Positions 41,863-52,675 of a DNA stretch of 64,000 nt are shown here, one piece after another (the first letter of the stretch is position 1; every line of letters starts with the position of its first letter). Under the pieces are notes generated by a model, which did no database searches, was not told where the DNA came from, and saw nothing but the letters and a program-made list of their open reading frames with translations. The stretch is taken from positions 806,001 to 870,000 of the forward strand of contig CAVPDZ010000009.1 of assembly GCA_963702755.1 (NCBI GenBank), in the 5' to 3' direction. Position numbers and translations under genes: made by a program. The DNA is from JAJPKK01 sp963702755 (GTDB taxonomy: Bacteria; Pseudomonadota; Alphaproteobacteria; Rhizobiales; Xanthobacteraceae).

Positions 41863-42650
41863 CTAAAATACAGTCTTGATGATCTTGCGGACGCCCTCAA
41901 TAAGTTCGTACGTTTGTTCGGTTGTTGGGTCCTTTGGCTTTTTGTGGTCGCAGAGGTTGCGAAGGTCAGCCAAATGTTGAATGAAGCGCCACGTCGGCAC
42001 ATCAACTATATCATTTTTCTTGAGAATGTCATTTAGGTCACTGATGTGAGGATCTTCGCAATCGTAATTTTATGTTGATGGCAAACCATCGATAAATGGC
42101 CTTCTAAAACTACTCCGGCAATCGCACCAGCTCCGCGATGAAAGCCCTTGCGATTGAGCTCCCCCGCAATCTCCAATTCGTTATCAAAAAGGTCAGCTTG
42201 CAGGAGGGTCTTGATATCGAATAGCGAACTCTCAAGCCGCTGCGTCGCAGATTTAACTATTTCAACTTGCTGTCGGAACGCAGGAATGGCCGCGTCCGGA
42301 CCAACTACTTTATCCTTAAACGCGCCGATTGTAATTGTTAGGCCTTTCAGATAGTCAGAGATTGTATAGTTAGCGTAGGTTATGTCCTTTCGGGGCTTGT
42401 CGGATTTATAGTAACTGACGAAGTCTTCAACTCTCGAAGGCGGCAATTGGCTTATGCAAGCTAGTGCCTCAGAATACCAGACTTGGTACTCATAATCGAA
42501 AATTGGTACTTGCTTGGCTTGTTCGTCTGTTAAGCCAATATCCTTTGCACTTCTCTTGGCGGTAGCTAATAACATCGACGCCAGCAGGAGGCTGCCAGAG
42601 TTCGTTAATCTATCTAGATCGGACCGATAACGTTCGAGATTAGTCGGCAT
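41863..42650 (-). CDS. HEPN-like domain protein in a low-GC island, one frameshift
   Basis: About 262 residues, clearly lower GC than its neighbours. The start at 42650 reads MPTNLERYRSDLDRLTNSGSLLLASMLLATAKRSAKDIGL. The middle is helical (SRVEDFVSYYKSDKPRKDITYANYTISDYLKGLTI, FRQQVEIVKSATQRLESSLFDIKTLLQADLFDNELEIAGELNRKGFHRGAGAIAGVVLEGHLSMVCHQHKITIAK). As given it stops at SVT near 42033. Adding one A to GCGAAGATC near 42050 continues DPHISDLNDILKKNDIVDVPTWRFIQHLADLRNLCDHKKPKDPTTEQTYELIEGVRKIIKTVF, ending at 41863. RNLCDH is an R-x4-H motif like the catalytic motif of HEPN ribonucleases, set in the right kind of helix pair. HEPN proteins serve toxin, abortive-infection and RNA-defence roles; this one has no recognised partner. 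Confidence 0.6.
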
Positions 42651-42704
42651 CTTAATTAGGGACAGCGCGATCGCCCGCGCTTTCCCCCTCGTCCTTTGTC
42701 ATTC

Positions 42705-45700
42705 TCACGAACACCCCGTCGTCCCCCCGCACGTGTTGCACTTCAAGCACGTGCCGTTCCTCACCAGCGTGAAATTCCCGCATTCGCCGCAGGCTTCGCC
42801 TTCGAAGCCTTGGGCTTTGGCTTCGGCGCGTTTCTCGGCGGCGAGCGCGCGGGCTTCGGCGCGGGCCTCGGTCTTCGTCGGTGACCACGGCAGGTTTTCG
42901 AGCGCCTCGGCAGGCGAGGGGGCGCGCTCGGGCTTGAGCGCGGTCGTGCCTTCGACGGCGCCGCGGGCGGTGGTGAGCGAGGTGATTTTTGCGGAGGCGT
43001 GTCACCCCACCCCGGCTCGTTTCACTCGCCGACCCTCCCCCTCCAGGGGAGGGTGCAACGCGTTCGCCGCCGCCGGGCATCACCACGAGCTTGTCGGTGC
43101 GCGAGCGGGTGAGGCCGCGCGAGACGTAGCGGGTCGCGGGCTCGTTCGGCGGCTTGCCTTCCTCGATGCCCTTGCCGAGCGCGTCCATGTTCGATTCGCC
43201 GGGCTCGACATGGGCAAGATCGAAGCGCGAGAGATAGGAGACCGCGAGCTCGCGGAAGACGTAGTCGAGGATCGAGGTCGCGTACTTGATGGTGTCGTTG
43301 CCCTGCACCGGGCCCGACGGCTCGAAGCGCGTGAAGGTGAAGGCGTCGACATATTCGTCGAGCGGCACGCCGTATTGCAGGCCGAGCGACACCGCGATCG
43401 CGAAGTTGTTGAGGAGCGAGCGCAGCGCCGCGCCCTCCTTGTGCATGTCGATGAAGATCTCGCCGATCCGCCCGTCGTCGTATTCGCCGGTGCGCAGGTA
43501 GACCTTGTGGCCGCCGACCACGGCTTTCTGGGTGTAGCCCTTGCGGCGGTCGGGCATGCGCTCGCGCTCGCGGATCACGGTGATGCGCTCCACCACCTTC
43601 TCGACGATGCGCTCGGCGAGCGCCGCGGTGCGGGCGGCGGCGGGCTTCTCGACGAAGGCCGCGACCTCGTCGTCCTCCTCGCCGTCGTCGGCGATGAGCT
43701 GGCTCTGCAGCGGCTGCGAGAGCTTCGAGCCGTCGCGATAGAGCGCGTTCGCCTTGAGGCCGAGCTTCCAGGAGAGGAGGTAGGCCTCCTTGCAGTCCTC
43801 GACCGTCGCCTCGTTCGGCATGTTGATGGTCTTGGAGATCGCGCCCGAGATGAACGGCTGCGCCGCCGCCATCATGCGGATGTGGCTCTCGACCGAGAGG
43901 AAGCGGCGGCCGAGGCGGCCGCACGGATTGGCGCAGTCGAACACCGCGTAGTGCTCGGGCTTGAGGTGCGGCGCGCCCTCGACCGTCATGGCGCCGCACA
44001 CATGGATGTTGGCGGCGTCGATCTCGCGCCGGCTGAAGCCCAGCGCCGCGAGCATGTCGAAGTTCGGCTTGGCGAGGTCTTCGGCGGAGAAGCCGAGTTC
44101 GTCGCGGCAGAACGCTTCGCCGAGCGTCCACTTGTTGAACACGAACTTGATGTCGAAGGCGGTCGGCAGCGCCTTCTCGATCTTCTCGATGATCTCCGGC
44201 GTGAAGCCCTTGGCCTTCAGCGTGGTGTGGTTGATGGCCGGCGCGTTCGCCATGGTGCCGTGGCCGACGGCATAGGCCTCGATCTCGGCGATCTCGGCGG
44301 GGCGTAGCCGAGCGACGCGCAGCGCCTCGGGCACGGCGCGGTTGATGATCTTGAAGTAGCCGCCGCCGGCGAGCTTCTTGAACTTGACCAGCGCGAAGTC
44401 CGGCTCGATGCCGGTGGTGTCGCAGTCCATCACGAGGCCGATGGTGCCGGTCGGCGCGATCACCGTCGCCTGGGCGTTGCGGAAGCCGTGCTCGGTGCCG
44501 AGCGTGAGCGCGCGGTCCCAGGCGCGGGTCGCATGCTCGGCGAGGCCGGCGAAGTTTTCGCCGGTCGCGGCGCAGGCGGCGTGGTCGAGGCGCACGGGCG
44601 GCGTCGCGATGTGTTCGTAGCCCGTCTTCTCGCCATGGGCGGCGCGGCGGTGATTGCGGATCACCCGCAGCATCGCCTCGCGATTCTTCTTGTAGCCGGG
44701 GAAGGTGCCGAGCAGCGCCGCCATCTCGGCGGAGGTGACATAGGAGACGCCCGTCATGATCGAGGAGAGCGCGCCGCAGATCGCGCGGCCCGCTTCCGAA
44801 TCATAGGGAATGCCCGACGACATCAGGAGGCCGCCGAGATTGGCGTAGCCGAGGCCGAGCGTGCGGTACTCGTAGGAGAGCTGCGCGATTTCCTTCGAGG
44901 GGAACTGCGCCATCAGCACCGAGATTTCGAGCACGACGGTCCACAGCCGCACCGCATGCTCGTAGCCCGCGAGATCGAACAGCTCTCGCCGTCATTCCGG
45001 GGCGCGCCGCAGGCGCGAACCCGGAATCCAGGGGCAAACTCGGCGCTTGGGTCTGGATTCCGGATAGCCGCTTCGCGGCTTCCGGAATGACGGAAGCGAG
45101 CGCCGCGGAAGGCGAGCAGGTTCAGCGAGGCGAGATTGCACGCGGTGTCGTCGAGGAACATGTATTCCGAGCACGGATTCGATGCGCGAAATCGGGCCGG
45201 CCGCCGGGCAGGTGTGCCAGTCGTTGATGGTCGAGTGATATTGCAGGCCGGGATCGGCCGAGGCCCAGGCGGCGTAGGCGATCTTCTCCCACAGCTCGCG
45301 CGCCTTCACGGTCTTGGCGAGCTTGCCGGGCTTGGTGCGCCAGGTCAGATCCCAGTCGCCGTCCGCTTCCACCGCCTTGAGGAATTCGTCGGTGACGCGC
45401 ACGGTGTTGTTGGAGTTCTGGCCCGACACCGTGAGGTAGGCTTCCGAATCCCAGTCGGTGTCGTAGATCGGGAAGTCGATGTCCTTGTAGCCCTGCTTGG
45501 CGAACTGGATGACGCGCTTGATCATCGGATCGGGCACGCCGTTGCGCCGCGCCGCCTTGATCTCGCGGCGCAGCGCCGGGTTCTTGTCGGGATCGAAGCA
45601 GTCGTCGTCGGAGCCTTCGCAATTCACGCAGGCCTTCAGCACCGCCTTGAGGTGGCGCTGGTTGAGCTTGGAGCCGGTGACGAGGGCCGCGACCTTCTGC

Positions 45701-46602
45701 TCCTCGATCACCTTCCAGTTGATGAACTGCTCGATGTCCGGATGGTCGATGTCGACGATCACCATCTTGGCGGCGCGGCGCGTGGTGCCGCCCGACTTGA
45801 TGGCGCCGGCGGCGCGGTCGCCGATCTTGAGGAAGCTCATCAGGCCGGACGACTTGCCGCCGCCCGAGAGCCGCTCGCCTTCGCCGCGCAGGCGCGAGAA
45901 ATTGGTGCCGGTGCCCGAGCCGTATTTGAACAGCCGCGCCTCGCGCACCCACAGATCCATGATGCCGCCCTCGTTGACGAGGTCGTCGGAGATCGACTGG
46001 ATGAAGCAGGCGTGCGGCTGCGGATGCTCGTAGGCGGTCTTCGACTTCACGAGCTTGCCGGTCTTGAAGTCGACGTAGAAATGGCCCTGGCTCGGGCCGT
46101 CGATGCCGTAGGCCCAATGCAGGCCGGTGTTGAACCATTGCGGCGAGTTCGGCGCCGCCATCTGCATGGCGAGCATGTAGCGCAGCTCGTCGAAGAAGGC
46201 CTGCGCGTCCGCTTCCGAATCGAAGTAGCCGCCCTTCCAGCCCCAATAGGTCCAGGTGCCGGCGAGCCGGTCGAAGACCTGCTTCGAGGACTGCTCGCCG
46301 ACGTGGCGATCCTTCTCCGGCAGTTCCTTGAGCGCGGCCTCGTCGGCGACCGAGCGCCACAGCCACGAGGGGACCGTCTCCTCCTCGACCTTCTTCAGGC
46401 GCGCGGGCACGCCGGCCTTGCGGAAATATTTCTGCGCCAGCACGTCGGAGGCGACCTGCGTCCAGTCGGCGGGCACTTCGACGTCGTCGGCATGGAAAAC
46501 CGTCGAGCCGTCCGGATTGCGGATTTCGCTCGTGGTCAGGCGGAAGGCGATGTCCGCATAGGGTGACTGGCCTTCCTTGGTGTAGCGCCGCTCAATCCGC
46601 AT
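42705..46602 (-). CDS. nrdJ: vitamin B12-dependent (class II) ribonucleotide reductase, frameshifted, with two embedded repeats
   Basis: NrdJ reduces ribonucleotides to deoxyribonucleotides with adenosylcobalamin, independent of oxygen. The start at 46602 reads MRIERRYTKEGQSPYADIAF. Conserved blocks: PNSPQWFNTGLHWAYGI, HACFIQSISDDLVNEGGIMDLWVREARLFKYGSGTGTNFSRLRGEGE, SGGTTRRAAKMVIVDIDHPDIEQFI, GQNSNNTVRVTDEF, WHTCPAAGPIS, the active-site ASNPCSEYMFLDDTACNLASLNLLAF, GLGYANLGGLLMSSGIPYDSEAG, VIAPTGTIGLVMDCDTTGIEPDFAL, and a C-terminal redox/zinc tail CGECGNFTLVRNGTCLKCNTCGG. The frame shifts near 45190 (extra C), at a palindromic element at 44990-45092, and near 43000 at a second element (43001-43055). 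Corrected, it is about 1,300 residues including about 50 repeat-encoded ones, and stops at 42705. It is either intact with translated repeats, or broken. Confidence 0.88.
43001..43055. repeat. palindromic element, family 6, inside nrdJ near its 3' end
   Basis: GTCACCCCACCCCGGCTCGT followed by TTCACTCGCCGACC and then CCTCCCCCTCCAGGGGAGG. On the nrdJ strand it reads VAPSPGGGGSASETSRGGVT without a stop, between DKLVVMPGGGER and AKITSLTTARG. It lies in the linker before the C-terminal Cys tail, a position where extra residues could be tolerated. Confidence 0.8.
44990..45092. repeat. palindromic element, family 2, inside nrdJ just after the active-site region
   Basis: CGTCATTCCGGGGCGCGCC to GGCTTCCGGAATGACG, with inner CCCGGAATCCA / TGGATTCCGG. 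On the nrdJ strand it is open (FRHSGSREAAIRNPDPSAEF, APGFRVRACGAPRND) between SLNLLAFR and ELFDLAGYEHAVRLW. It is homologous to the intergenic copies at 32708-32817 and 48937-49043. Confidence 0.88.
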
Positions 46603-47351
46603 CGTCGTCTTGCCCCTTATTTACGGGCGCTCGCCTCCTGATGAAGCGTAGCGCATTCCATCCCCCGGGCGCGCGCCTGTCCCCTGCGCACCCGTCGCCG
46701 GCCGTTCTGACGCCCGCCGTTTTTCTGCCTCGTCCCCGCTGGCGAGAGGACAAGGGCCCGGCTTCCAACTGCGGCGTGTCGGTCATCCGATCGGAGGATC
46801 GGCCCTCAAGGCAATATTCAACCGTCCACCCAAGCCACCTGGCCATGGCGGGCAAGCATCACAAGCCTCTCGGGATTTGGCCGGCCGGGACTTGGTACAC
46901 GCGCCCCGCCGCACCTCCGAACGCTATGACTCTCCAACGCGCCCGTCAAGGTCTAGTACAAGAGTCTAAATCATCCCCTAAATATGGTGTGAAAGCTGGG
47001 TATAACCAGGGAGAATTCAGTACCATCGGCGCAAGTATCGGGAATCCGGGCGAGATTCGGAAGCGGAGAGTTTTATGAATCCGTCGTCGCGCCGTCACCG
47101 CCCGGTCATGGCGGCTGGGGACAGGCTTGGACGGTATGATGATGGGGCTTTCGAATCGCGGCAAGTCGCCTAGTCAAGGGACGGTCGGACGGAATGCCGC
47201 GACTATCTGTGCATGCCAGCTCGTCGCTTCGTCTGTGCAGAAACCAATTCGGCGCGATGTGCGATCGAGCGCCAGGCTTCGAATCGGTCGTCAGCTTCAC
47301 GGGCTCGCTATGGACTTGGGAAGGGGCCGGTGGCATCAACGCTCGACCGTC
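46603..47351. other. long region upstream of nrdJ, no gene assigned
   Basis: About 750 bp without a supported gene. The segment 46960-47080 is relatively AT-rich (CTAAATATGGTGTGAAAGC, GGTATAACCAGGGAG, GAGAGTTTTATGAATCCG) and is the likeliest promoter zone, which would give nrdJ a leader of roughly 400 bases. I looked for a cobalamin riboswitch B12 box and for a pair of NrdR boxes and found neither in convincing form. Confidence 0.4.
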
Positions 47352-47435
47352 GTAGCCCGGATGAGCGCAGCGATATCCGGGGCCTGCCTATGACGCGCGA
47401 CTGATCCCGGATGTCGCTTCGCTCATCCGGGCTAC
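47352..47435. repeat. palindromic element, family 4
   Basis: GTAGCCCGGATGAGCGCAGC and GATATCCGGGG, mirrored by CCCGGATGTCGCTTCGCTC and ATCCGGGCTACG. It lies 41 bp before the NDUFA12 gene start. Confidence 0.85.
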
Positions 47436-47475
47436 GAACACGCCTCTTGCCGCAAGCCGCCACCGGACCGAATCG

Positions 47476-47892
47476 ATGACGATCAAGGAATTCTTCCTCC
47501 GCTGCTTCACCTGGTGGAACGGCACGACCTTCGGGACGGAGCTGTGGACCGCGCGATTCGGCGAATTCGTCGGCGAGGACGAATACGGCAACCGCTACTA
47601 CCGCACCAAGAACGGCGCCATCGATCCGGTTCTCGGGTTCGAGCGCCGGTGGGTGATCTACAAGGGATTGGCCGAAGCTTCGACCATCGGACCGGCCTGG
47701 CATGGCTGGATGCATCACACCGTCGACGTGCCGCCGACCCTCGACAAGGTGAAGCCGCAGCCGTGGTGGAAGCCGCATCGCCCGAATCTCACGGGGACGC
47801 CCGCGGCCTATCGCCCGACCGGATCGACCTTGGCGCAGAATCGCCGGCCCAAGGCGACCGGCGACTACAAGCCCTGGGCGCCGGGGCAGTGA
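47476..47892 (+). CDS. NADH:ubiquinone oxidoreductase subunit NDUFA12 family
   Basis: A 138-residue accessory subunit of respiratory complex I (B17.2 in mitochondria), found outside the nuo operon in alphaproteobacteria. ATG 47476 opens MTIKEFFLRCFTWWNGTTFGTELWTARFGEFVGEDEYGNRYYRTKNG, then RRWVIYKGLAEASTIGPAWHGWMHHTVDVPPTLDK and PWWKPHRPNLTGTPAAYRPTGSTL, ending ATGDYKPWAPGQ. The G-x-D-x-x-G-N-x-Y-Y, RRWVIY-x-G, IPP/GPAWHGW-x-H and YKPWxP elements define the family. It is peripheral to the inner membrane on the matrix/cytosol side. It is followed 125 bp later by the DUF2155 gene in the same direction, an arrangement I recall as usual in this order. Confidence 0.95.
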   Translation: MTIKEFFLRCFTWWNGTTFGTELWTARFGEFVGEDEYGNRYYRTKNGAIDPVLGFERRWVIYKGLAEASTIGPAWHGWMHHTVDVPPTLDKVKPQPWWKPHRPNLTGTPAAYRPTGSTLAQNRRPKATGDYKPWAPGQ

Positions 47893-48017
47893 GGCGGATG
47901 CCGGGGGGCCACGTATGGAATTCCGAGCGTGGCCTCGGGCTGGCCGCGCCCTCTGAGCGCCGCAATCGGCGTGTTAATCGGGCGTGATTGCGGCGTGGGG
48001 GCCGCGGGGGCTTTATC

Positions 48018-48911
48018 ATGACCGTCCGTGCCGTGGGCCTGATCGTCGCCGCGACCGTACCGCTCGTGTGGGCGGCGCCGACGCTCGCCCAGTTCGGCTT
48101 CGGCAACCTGTTCGATCCGCCGCGACCGCCGTCGAGCGTGCCGACCCGCCAGCCGCCGCCTCAGCAGCCGCCACCGCCGCAGTACCAGCCGCCGCCTCCC
48201 CAATATCAGCCGCCGGCGCCGCAAGGCCGCATTCAAGGCGAGGACCTGCCGCCGCCGGGCGGCGGTGAGATTTCCGCGATGCCGCCGCCGCCGTCGGCCG
48301 GGGTTCCGCCGGGCCAGCGACCGCCGCAACAGCAACAGCGCCCGGGCACCCCGCCGGGGGCGACTGCCGCGATTCCCGCGCCGGGCGGATTTGTTCCGGC
48401 CGCGGCGACGACCGTGACGCCGCCGGAGACATTCACGCCGCCGCCGCCTCAGCGCATCGCCAATCCGATGGCGGCGTTCTCGGGCCTCGACAAGATCACG
48501 GGACGCATCACGACATTCGAAGCGGCGATCGGCGAGACCGTGCAGTTCGGCGCGCTGCAGGTGACCGCGCGCGCCTGCTATTCACGGCCGCCGACCGAGA
48601 CGCCGCTCACCGACGGCTTCGTCGAGGTCGACGAGGTGACGCTGCAGGGCGAGGTGCGGCGGATTTTCACCGGCTGGATGTTTGCGGCGAGCCCCGGCCT
48701 GCATGCGGTCGAACACCCGATCTACGACGTGTGGCTGACCGACTGCAAAGGCGCCGCGCCCGCCGTCGCCGACGTGCAACCGCCGGCGCCCGCCGCGCCT
48801 GCGGCACCGGCTGCAAAACCGCCGAGCGCCGGCCAGCAACGCGCGCCGGCCGCGCAGCGTTCGCAGAATGCGCCGCCGCCGCGGCAATCTCCGCCGGCAC
48901 AGCCGCGCTGA
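48018..48911 (+). CDS. DUF2155 family secreted protein with Pro-rich linkers
   Basis: 297 residues. ATG 48018 starts a signal peptide (MTVRAVGLIVAATVPLVWAAPTLA). Residues 30-150 are an extreme Pro/Gln-rich linker (PPQQPPPPQYQPPPPQYQPP and similar), disordered and probably spanning the peptidoglycan. The DUF2155 domain is about residues 155-245: AFSGLDKITGRITTFEAAIGETVQFGALQVTARACYSRPPTETPLTDGFVEVDEV, then EVRRIFTGWMFAASPGLHAVEHPIYDVWLTDC, with the conserved ACYSRPPTE, IFTGWMFA-x-SPGL and DVWL-x-DC pieces. A second Pro/Ala tail follows. The function of DUF2155 is unknown; the neighbouring aat and NDUFA12 genes are conserved context, not a functional clue. Confidence 0.9.
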   Translation: MTVRAVGLIVAATVPLVWAAPTLAQFGFGNLFDPPRPPSSVPTRQPPPQQPPPPQYQPPPPQYQPPAPQGRIQGEDLPPPGGGEISAMPPPPSAGVPPGQRPPQQQQRPGTPPGATAAIPAPGGFVPAAATTVTPPETFTPPPPQRIANPMAAFSGLDKITGRITTFEAAIGETVQFGALQVTARACYSRPPTETPLTDGFVEVDEVTLQGEVRRIFTGWMFAASPGLHAVEHPIYDVWLTDCKGAAPAVADVQPPAPAAPAAPAAKPPSAGQQRAPAAQRSQNAPPPRQSPPAQPR

Positions 48912-48936
48912 GACTGGGCCCAACCTCTGAAGCCGG

Positions 48937-49043
48937 TCATTCCGGGGCGCCGCAGCGAAGCGGAGGCGAGCCCGGAATCCACGAACACGGACTGCGGAGT
49001 ATGGATTCCGGGCTGCCGAGCTGCGCTCGGCCCCCGGAATGAC
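48937..49043. repeat. palindromic element, family 2
   Basis: GTCATTCCGGGGCGCCGC to GGCCCCCGGAATGAC, with inner CCCGGAATCCA / TGGATTCCGGG. It fills the gap between the convergent DUF2155 and aat genes. Confidence 0.85.
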
Positions 49044-49073
49044 TTTCTGAGATTTTCGAAATGCGCCCGTCGA

Positions 49074-49748
49074 TCACGTCGTCGTCGCGCGGGTGACGGC
49101 GACGTCGCCTGGGATCGGGTCCGCGAGCGAGAACACGCCGAAATCGGCTTCGCCCACCAGCGCATCGGCGAGCAACTTGTGATACTGGCGGCGATGCACT
49201 TCGGTCGCGCCGAAGGTCTTGAGGTGCTGCGTGACGAATTGCGTATCCAGCAGCTTGAAGCCGCCGGCGCGCAGCCGCGCGACGAGATGCACGAGCGCGA
49301 TCTTCGACGCGTCGCGGGCGCGGTGGAACATGCTCTCGCCGAAGAAGGTGCGGCCGAGGCTCACGCCATAGAGACCGCCGACGAGCGCCTCGCCGTCATA
49401 GACCTCGACGGTGTGGCAGTGGCCGATGTCGTAGAGCTTGCGATAGAGGGTGCGGATGCGCCCGTTGATCCAGGTGCGCGTGCGGCCGGGTCCGGGCTCG
49501 GCGCAGCCGTCGATCACCGCCTCGAAATCGCGATTGCACACGACCTCGAACACCTCCGAGCGCACGGTGCGCGCGAGCCGTGACGGGATGTGGAAACTCT
49601 CGAGCGGGATGATGCCGCGCAACTCCGGCTCGATCCAATAGAGCGCCGGATCGTCGGCATTCTCCGCCATCGGAAAGATGCCGCAGGCGTAAGCCTTGAG
49701 CAGCACCTCCGGCGTGATCTCGACCTGAGCAGAATCGCGGCTGGCCAT
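49074..49748 (-). CDS. aat: leucyl/phenylalanyl-tRNA--protein transferase
   Basis: Aat adds Leu or Phe to proteins with N-terminal Arg or Lys, creating N-degrons for ClpAP. The 224-residue form (start 49748, MASRDSAQVEITPEVLLKAYACGIFPMAENADDPALYWIEPELRGIIPLESFHIPSRLARTVRS) is the short alphaproteobacterial type. Key blocks: GCAEPGPGRTRTWINGRIRTLYRKLYDIGHCHTVEVYDGEALVGGLYGVSLGRTFFGESMFHRARDASKIALVHLVARLRAGGFKLLDTQFVTQHLKTFGATEVHRRQYHKLL. The GESMF motif and LDTQ-x-x-x-x-HL-x-x-x-GA are intact. It lies convergent with DUF2155; a longer start at 49760 (MIDIM) is possible but is not needed. Confidence 0.95.
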   Translation of the reverse strand: MASRDSAQVEITPEVLLKAYACGIFPMAENADDPALYWIEPELRGIIPLESFHIPSRLARTVRSEVFEVVCNRDFEAVIDGCAEPGPGRTRTWINGRIRTLYRKLYDIGHCHTVEVYDGEALVGGLYGVSLGRTFFGESMFHRARDASKIALVHLVARLRAGGFKLLDTQFVTQHLKTFGATEVHRRQYHKLLADALVGEADFGVFSLADPIPGDVAVTRATTT

Positions 49749-50044
49749 GATGTCTATGAGTTGGATGCCTTCGATGCAAACTGCAAGATGGTCTTCGCAA
49801 ATTCGGTCTGACCCAGCAGAGAATGCAAAACACATGCCAGCAAAAGATCCGTGCCGGGAGCGTCTCCTCAGATCAGAGTTTACCAGCGTCCTTGTTCGTT
49901 ATTTCTGTGCGTTTTCAATACGCTCAATTCCAACTTCGAAATCGCCTGACGAGGCGATGTCTCTGCCATAGTTCGGGGATTTGCCCGAGGCGTGGAACAT
50001 CGCTTCGCATCTGACACCCGTGCGAGTTACCTCCATGCCGCGCC

Positions 50045-50699
50045 TTACGGATTGTCGAGAATTTCTCGTGCCTTCATTTCTTTCACGCTCTTGCCCTTTC
50101 AATTGCGCCCATCGGGGCTCATCGTACACAACAAAAGCACCATTCGGAGTTTGTTCGGCGATTAATATAAGCGGGCCATCCGAATTGTCGAAGATCACTG
50201 CAACGTCGGCCAGCGGCAAATAGAGATGGCGCATGTTGGCAAGTCCTGTCCAATAACGCCGTACGAAAACATTATCCGGGATGCGGTGCCCTCCCACGTG
50301 GACGCGTCGTGCCACCCGCTCGACCGCTGCCTCGGGATCAGGCAGCCAAAGAAAAATCAGGATCACGCGCCATCCGTCCGCCTTGCACTGTTGCAACAAC
50401 CGGACTTGAGTGGTTCCCGCACAGGTCGTCTCGAATGCAAAGCTCTCGCGTTCGCGAATGAGTGCCTGCATCCGATTGAGCATCAGCCGGCCCGCGGAGA
50501 ACGCAACTCCTTCCGGATTAAATGGGGATAAACCGCGCGCAATCTCGTCCGCGTTTACGAATTCGCGAATCCCAAGTTCTCTCAGCAGCACATTTTGCGC
50601 CGCCGTAGTTTTTCCGGCGCCGTTCGGGCCGCCGAGGATGACAAGATCCGGCACGCGCGATTCCTCTCGTCGGAGGCGTTCGGCAACATCGAACGCCAC
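50045..50699 (-). CDS. zeta-toxin-like P-loop kinase, frameshifted, lower GC
   Basis: A small P-loop protein of the zeta toxin / UDP-GlcNAc-kinase-like group. GTG 50699 reads MAFDVAERLRREESRVPDLVILGGPNGAGKTTAAQNVLLRELGIREFVNADEIARGLSPFNPEGVAFSAGRLMLNRMQALIRERESFAFETTCAG, with Walker A (GGPNGAGKTT), the NADEIA substrate segment and the SFAFETT motif. Then CKADGWRVILIFLWLPDPEAAVERVARRVHVGGHRIPDNVFVRRYWTGLANM and FVVYDEPRWAQLKG. As given, the frame runs on to 49899 with an unrelated tail. Removing one C near 50100 yields KSVKEMKAREILDNP and a stop at 50045, a normal length of about 217 residues. No antitoxin gene is visible on either side. Composition suggests a recent arrival. Confidence 0.78.
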
Positions 50700-50824
50700 C
50701 GGGACGCGGTCAAGAAACGTCGGGCTATGGTGATCCGCAAAGGATATGGAACCGCGGCGCGCCCGCGGCTAAATTCGACGGCGAGCGACGCGCTGCGAAG
50801 ACGGCGGTCGCGCGGGAGGAGTTC

Positions 50825-52506
<1,682 letters not shown>

Positions 52507-52549
52507 AGGAGCAGCGTGTCACCGCTTCTTATGATTCAGTATTGCTGAT

Positions 52550-52631
52550 CGTCATCGCCCGGCTTGACCGGGCGATCCAGTAACCCCCGGCTGCGGAGTA
52601 CTGGATTGCCCGGTCAAGCCGGGCAATGACG
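52550..52631. repeat. palindromic element, family 3
   Basis: CGTCATCGCCCGGCTTGACCG with GGCGATCCAGTAACC, mirrored by AGTACTGGATTGCCCGGTC and AAGCCGGGCAATGACG. It lies between the convergent ggt and membrane protein genes. Confidence 0.85.
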
Positions 52632-52675
52632 CTTTGATTGGTGAGAGCTTTGATGGGTGGAAACGGAGCGTGCTC

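Noticed and set aside
46603..47080. Cobalamin riboswitch or NrdR box pair upstream of nrdJ
   Set aside because: A GGAAGCCGGG string occurs on the minus strand near 46770 but the B12 box continuation is missing. ACACCATATTTAGG near 46990 is a partial NrdR-like match without a well-spaced second box. Neither meets a reasonable standard.
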